Positions 60,849-63,420 of a stretch of 63,420 bases of DNA are shown here, piece after piece. Position numbers and translations under genes: made by a program. The notes beneath the pieces were generated by a model. The model ran no database searches and was not told the DNA's origin. It saw only the letters and a list, made by a program, of their open reading frames with translations. Within the stretch, counting starts at the first letter, position 1. Each line of letters begins with the position of its first letter. This DNA comes from an uncultured Chromatiaceae bacterium (GTDB taxonomy: Bacteria > Pseudomonadota > Gammaproteobacteria > DRLM01): contig CALZJG010000107.1 in the NCBI GenBank assembly GCA_945787555.1, positions 1 to 63,420 of the forward strand, read 5' to 3'.

Positions 60849-63420
60849 TCAAGGACCAGCGGAGAAATTCTGTTGGATATCCGCTTCGCTCAGTGCGCGA
60901 CCGTAAACTGCGACCAAGTGCATTTCACCTAACCATGGCAGATTCACAAAGGCCAGATTGCCGAGCACCAGCGGGTAAGCCGTGGACCAGTTACCCAGGC
61001 TACCCCGTACTGGTTTTCTGCCGGCGAGCACGCCGTCGACGTAGAGTAAAGCAACACCGCTATTGGCCTCGCGAGTCAAAATGACATGGCTCAAATTCGT
61101 CGTACCGACGACACTTGAGCCGATCACCCAAGTGCCATCGCCTCTGCTCGCCATCGTGGATTTGACCTTGGCCCGATATGTACCAGAAACCTGCGTCAGG
61201 AATGCGTCGTAGGTCTGCGATGAGCTCAACCCGATCGAGAACATTGCGCGCGTACTATCCAGCTGACTTGGTTTGACCCACGCCTCGAGGGTAAATGCAT
61301 CATTGGACTGGATTGCTTGCACAATCTTTTCAGCGCCTGCCGGTGACCTTATACGCGTGGCCGAGTCTATGGCGATCCCGCCAGGAATCCAACGCACGGC
61401 AGACGGATCTGTGATAGCGAGGATTAGCGGCTCACCAAAACCTGAACTGTCGTTGACGACATTGCCATTGCCTTCCTCGAATTCGTACAAGGCAAGCAAA
61501 CCGTTTGTAATTCGCGACCCACCAGTCGTCGGAGTTATCGAGAATACCGCACTCGCTGCCGCACTCGGCACAAAGCCGCTCTTAAATGCCTTCGCCGTTA
61601 TAGTCGCACTAACGCTGAGAGTGAAAGGTCCACTATACAAAGACGATAAGCCATCCGGCTCATTACCGTCCAGGGTATAGCGGATCACAGCGTCGGTGGT
61701 ATCCGTGTTCAAGGTAACAAGCACCGGTCCGGCAAAACTGCCCCCGGCCGGTTGTATGCGCGGCGTCGCAACGCTTGGCGGTGGTGTGATATCGAGGGTG
61801 ACTACCGCAATATTGGAATCTACCAAGCCATCGTTGGCGACGAAGGTGAAGCTGTCCACGCCACTGGCGCCGCTCATCGCCGTATAGGTAAAGGCACCGC
61901 TGTTCATATCCGTAACCGTGACCGCACCCTGGCTAGCGCCGGTTACGATACGGTAAACAAGGCTATCGCCATCAACGTCATTGGCTATCAGATTACCCGT
62001 AATGCTTGCACCTGCGACAACGTCAAAGCGACTGTTACCCGCCGTCGGTGCCGTGTTCCCGGTATTTATCGTGACGGAAACGCTGGCGATATTTGAGTCT
62101 GCGGCACCGTCATTGGCCTTGAAGCTGAAACTATCAGTGCCGAGAGCGGTGGCATCAGGCGTATAGCGGAAGGCACCCGTAGTCTGGTTAATAATAGTCA
62201 CGAGACCGTTGCTGGGAGCACCCACAATGCTGAAACTCAGGCCATCACCGTCCGCATCGCTGGCCTGCAGTGTGCCGGTAATGGCGACACCTTGCTGGGT
62301 AACGATCGAGGAGGCGATAGCGACCGGCGGGGAGTTGTTTGGAGGTGGCGTTGTCCCGTTCGCGCCGGCAACGAAATTTTGCACAACTTCCGTTTCATTG
62401 AGCGCCCGCCCATAGATGGCTGCCAGGTGAATTTCGCCCAACCAAGGCCAGTCCGCAAAGGTGAGATTGGCCAACACCAGGGGATAATTGGGTGACCAGT
62501 TGGCCAAGGTGCCGCGAATCGTACGCGAACCGGCCTGAGCACCATCTACATAAATCGTCGCAAGGCCACTGCCCGCACTGCGGGTCATCACCACATGCAT
62601 CAAGCGATGTGCAGCAGGCACAGCAGAACCAGATACCCAAGTGCCGTCGCCATGGCTGGCCTGGGTGGAGCGAACCTTTCCGCGGAAAGACCCATCACGT
62701 TGCAACAGGGTTACATCATAGACTTGTGACACGCCTACACCGACGGTCAACAGCGCACGCAGACTATCGAGCTGTGTGGGTTTGACCCATGCCTCGACGG
62801 TGAACGCATTGCTGCTCAATACACCTTGCACAATCTTGTCCGCATTGACGTTGGACTGGAGGCGCGTCGGCTGATTAATGGACAGGCCGCCTGCGACCCA
62901 GGTGGTTGCCGTGAGGTCGTTGATAGTCAGATCCAAGGGTGCACTGAAGCTGGAAGTATCACGCACCGTCGCACCACTGCCCTCTTCGAATTCATAGAGA
63001 GCCAGTAAGCCGTCCGTGACCCGCTCACCGCCGCTATCAGGAAATAGAGTGAATGCGGCACTCGCCACGGCGCTGGCTGTGTAGCCGCTCTTATAGGCCT
63101 TGACCCGTAAGGGGACGCTGGTGGTCAGCTCAAAGGGACCGTTGTACAACTGGGAAGTGGGACTGGGCTCAGTGCCGTCCAAGGTGTAATAGATCATCGC
63201 TCCGGACGTGCTGGTACTGAGCGTGACGACTGTTGAGCCGGTAAAGACCCCACCTGGCGGCGCTATGGAAGGCGTCGTCACGCTGGGCATGGGGTCGATG
63301 GTGACACTGACGGTGGCGATGTTGGAATCCACCGTGCCGTCGTTGACCCGGAAGGTGAAGCTGTCGGCGCCGGTGGCGTTGGGATTCGGCGTGTAGCGGT
63401 AGGCACCGGTGCCGGCATTG
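60849..63420 (-). CDS. Very large secreted multidomain protein, 5' end outside the window
   Basis: The last 857 residues of a larger protein; the frame stays open past the window edge. The part seen is built of repeated modules. In order: the end of a cadherin-like repeat (YRYTPNPNATGADSFTFRVN), a chitobiase C-terminal-like domain (MIYYTLDGTEPSPTSQLYNG), a LamG-like jelly roll (LLALYEFEEGSGATVRDTSS to YGRALNETEV), two cadherin-like repeats (SFSFKANDGAADSNIASVSV and SFTFVANDGLVDSNIAVVTL), then a second chitobiase-like plus LamG-like pair ending YGRALSEADIQQNFSAGP. The two pairs are clearly duplicated. Such proteins bind carbohydrate or cells at the surface. There is no C-terminal sorting signal I recognise; export by type I or another route is open. 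Confidence 0.85.
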   Translation of the reverse strand, partial: NAGTGAYRYTPNPNATGADSFTFRVNDGTVDSNIATVSVTIDPMPSVTTPSIAPPGGVFTGSTVVTLSTSTSGAMIYYTLDGTEPSPTSQLYNGPFELTTSVPLRVKAYKSGYTASAVASAAFTLFPDSGGERVTDGLLALYEFEEGSGATVRDTSSFSAPLDLTINDLTATTWVAGGLSINQPTRLQSNVNADKIVQGVLSSNAFTVEAWVKPTQLDSLRALLTVGVGVSQVYDVTLLQRDGSFRGKVRSTQASHGDGTWVSGSAVPAAHRLMHVVMTRSAGSGLATIYVDGAQAGSRTIRGTLANWSPNYPLVLANLTFADWPWLGEIHLAAIYGRALNETEVVQNFVAGANGTTPPPNNSPPVAIASSIVTQQGVAITGTLQASDADGDGLSFSIVGAPSNGLVTIINQTTGAFRYTPDATALGTDSFSFKANDGAADSNIASVSVTINTGNTAPTAGNSRFDVVAGASITGNLIANDVDGDSLVYRIVTGASQGAVTVTDMNSGAFTYTAMSGASGVDSFTFVANDGLVDSNIAVVTLDITPPPSVATPRIQPAGGSFAGPVLVTLNTDTTDAVIRYTLDGNEPDGLSSLYSGPFTLSVSATITAKAFKSGFVPSAAASAVFSITPTTGGSRITNGLLALYEFEEGNGNVVNDSSGFGEPLILAITDPSAVRWIPGGIAIDSATRIRSPAGAEKIVQAIQSNDAFTLEAWVKPSQLDSTRAMFSIGLSSSQTYDAFLTQVSGTYRAKVKSTMASRGDGTWVIGSSVVGTTNLSHVILTREANSGVALLYVDGVLAGRKPVRGSLGNWSTAYPLVLGNLAFVNLPWLGEMHLVAVYGRALSEADIQQNFSAGP

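Noticed and set aside
61780-62230. CRISPR-like spaced repeats in the terminal gene
   Set aside because: The repeats are in-frame cadherin-like protein repeats about 270-300 bases long, diverged at the DNA level, not short identical repeats with spacers.

Overview
The window reads as one continuous piece of a gammaproteobacterial chromosome. It carries the gammaproteobacterial block yceD-rpmF-plsX-fabH-fabD-fabG-acpP-fabF-pabB-pabC-mltG-tmk-holB-pilZ-tatD, an rluC/rne divergent pair, and a kdsB-trm112-phosphatase group laid out much as in Pseudomonas relatives. Many lipoproteins, outer-membrane proteins and a KDO gene show a Gram-negative envelope. I cannot name the genus. No tRNA, rRNA or CRISPR array was seen.

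Layout. Positions 1-5.7 kb hold a large lipoprotein with a YiiX-type amidase domain, an unknown glycine-rich lipoprotein, and a trypsin-like protease whose gene overlaps a small lipoprotein made of the same N-terminal domain. Positions 5.8-8.0 kb are decayed mobile DNA: a 3'-truncated group II intron next to an IS6-family element with a frameshifted transposase. Positions 8.1-11.1 kb hold threonine catabolism (tdh-kbl) and a DUF2959 lipoprotein. Positions 11.3-25 kb hold a class V aminotransferase and, on the minus strand, the fatty-acid, folate, DNA replication and PilZ block. Positions 25-35 kb run from a two-subunit pyruvate carboxylase operon ending in maf, through sppA, a HAD protein with an altered active site and rluC, to rne with a long structured leader. 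Positions 35.3-37.1 kb hold a tyrosine phosphatase, a small unknown protein, kdsB and trm112.

The accessory part begins at 37.4 kb. The most unusual gene, 37434-39572, joins an extracytoplasmic double Cache sensor to a pentameric ligand-gated ion channel of the Cys-loop type. It is divergent from a branched-chain-amino-acid-type periplasmic binding protein gene, which suggests a binding-protein-assisted, ligand-gated conductance. A second ligand-gated channel, of the GluR0 type with a potassium filter, lies at 55.5-56.6 kb. Between them are a Spy/CpxP-like pseudogene with two in-frame stops, a PagL-like outer-membrane protein, and an exporter operon (HlyD, RbbA-like ATPase/permease, YhhJ-like permease). 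The outer-membrane component of that exporter is fused to a complete periplasmic binding domain. MsrAB, an IS6 remnant and a CysK-type cysteine synthase follow.

The right end has a lipoprotein in which six HAF-type repeats appear inserted inside a sialidase-like propeller, a DUF2058 protein, a gene-poor kilobase with a possible transposase scrap, and a very large secreted multidomain protein whose start lies beyond the window.

Calls rest on reading motifs and gene order by eye. No database search was run, and start sites are chosen from ribosome binding sites, signal peptides and family N-termini.
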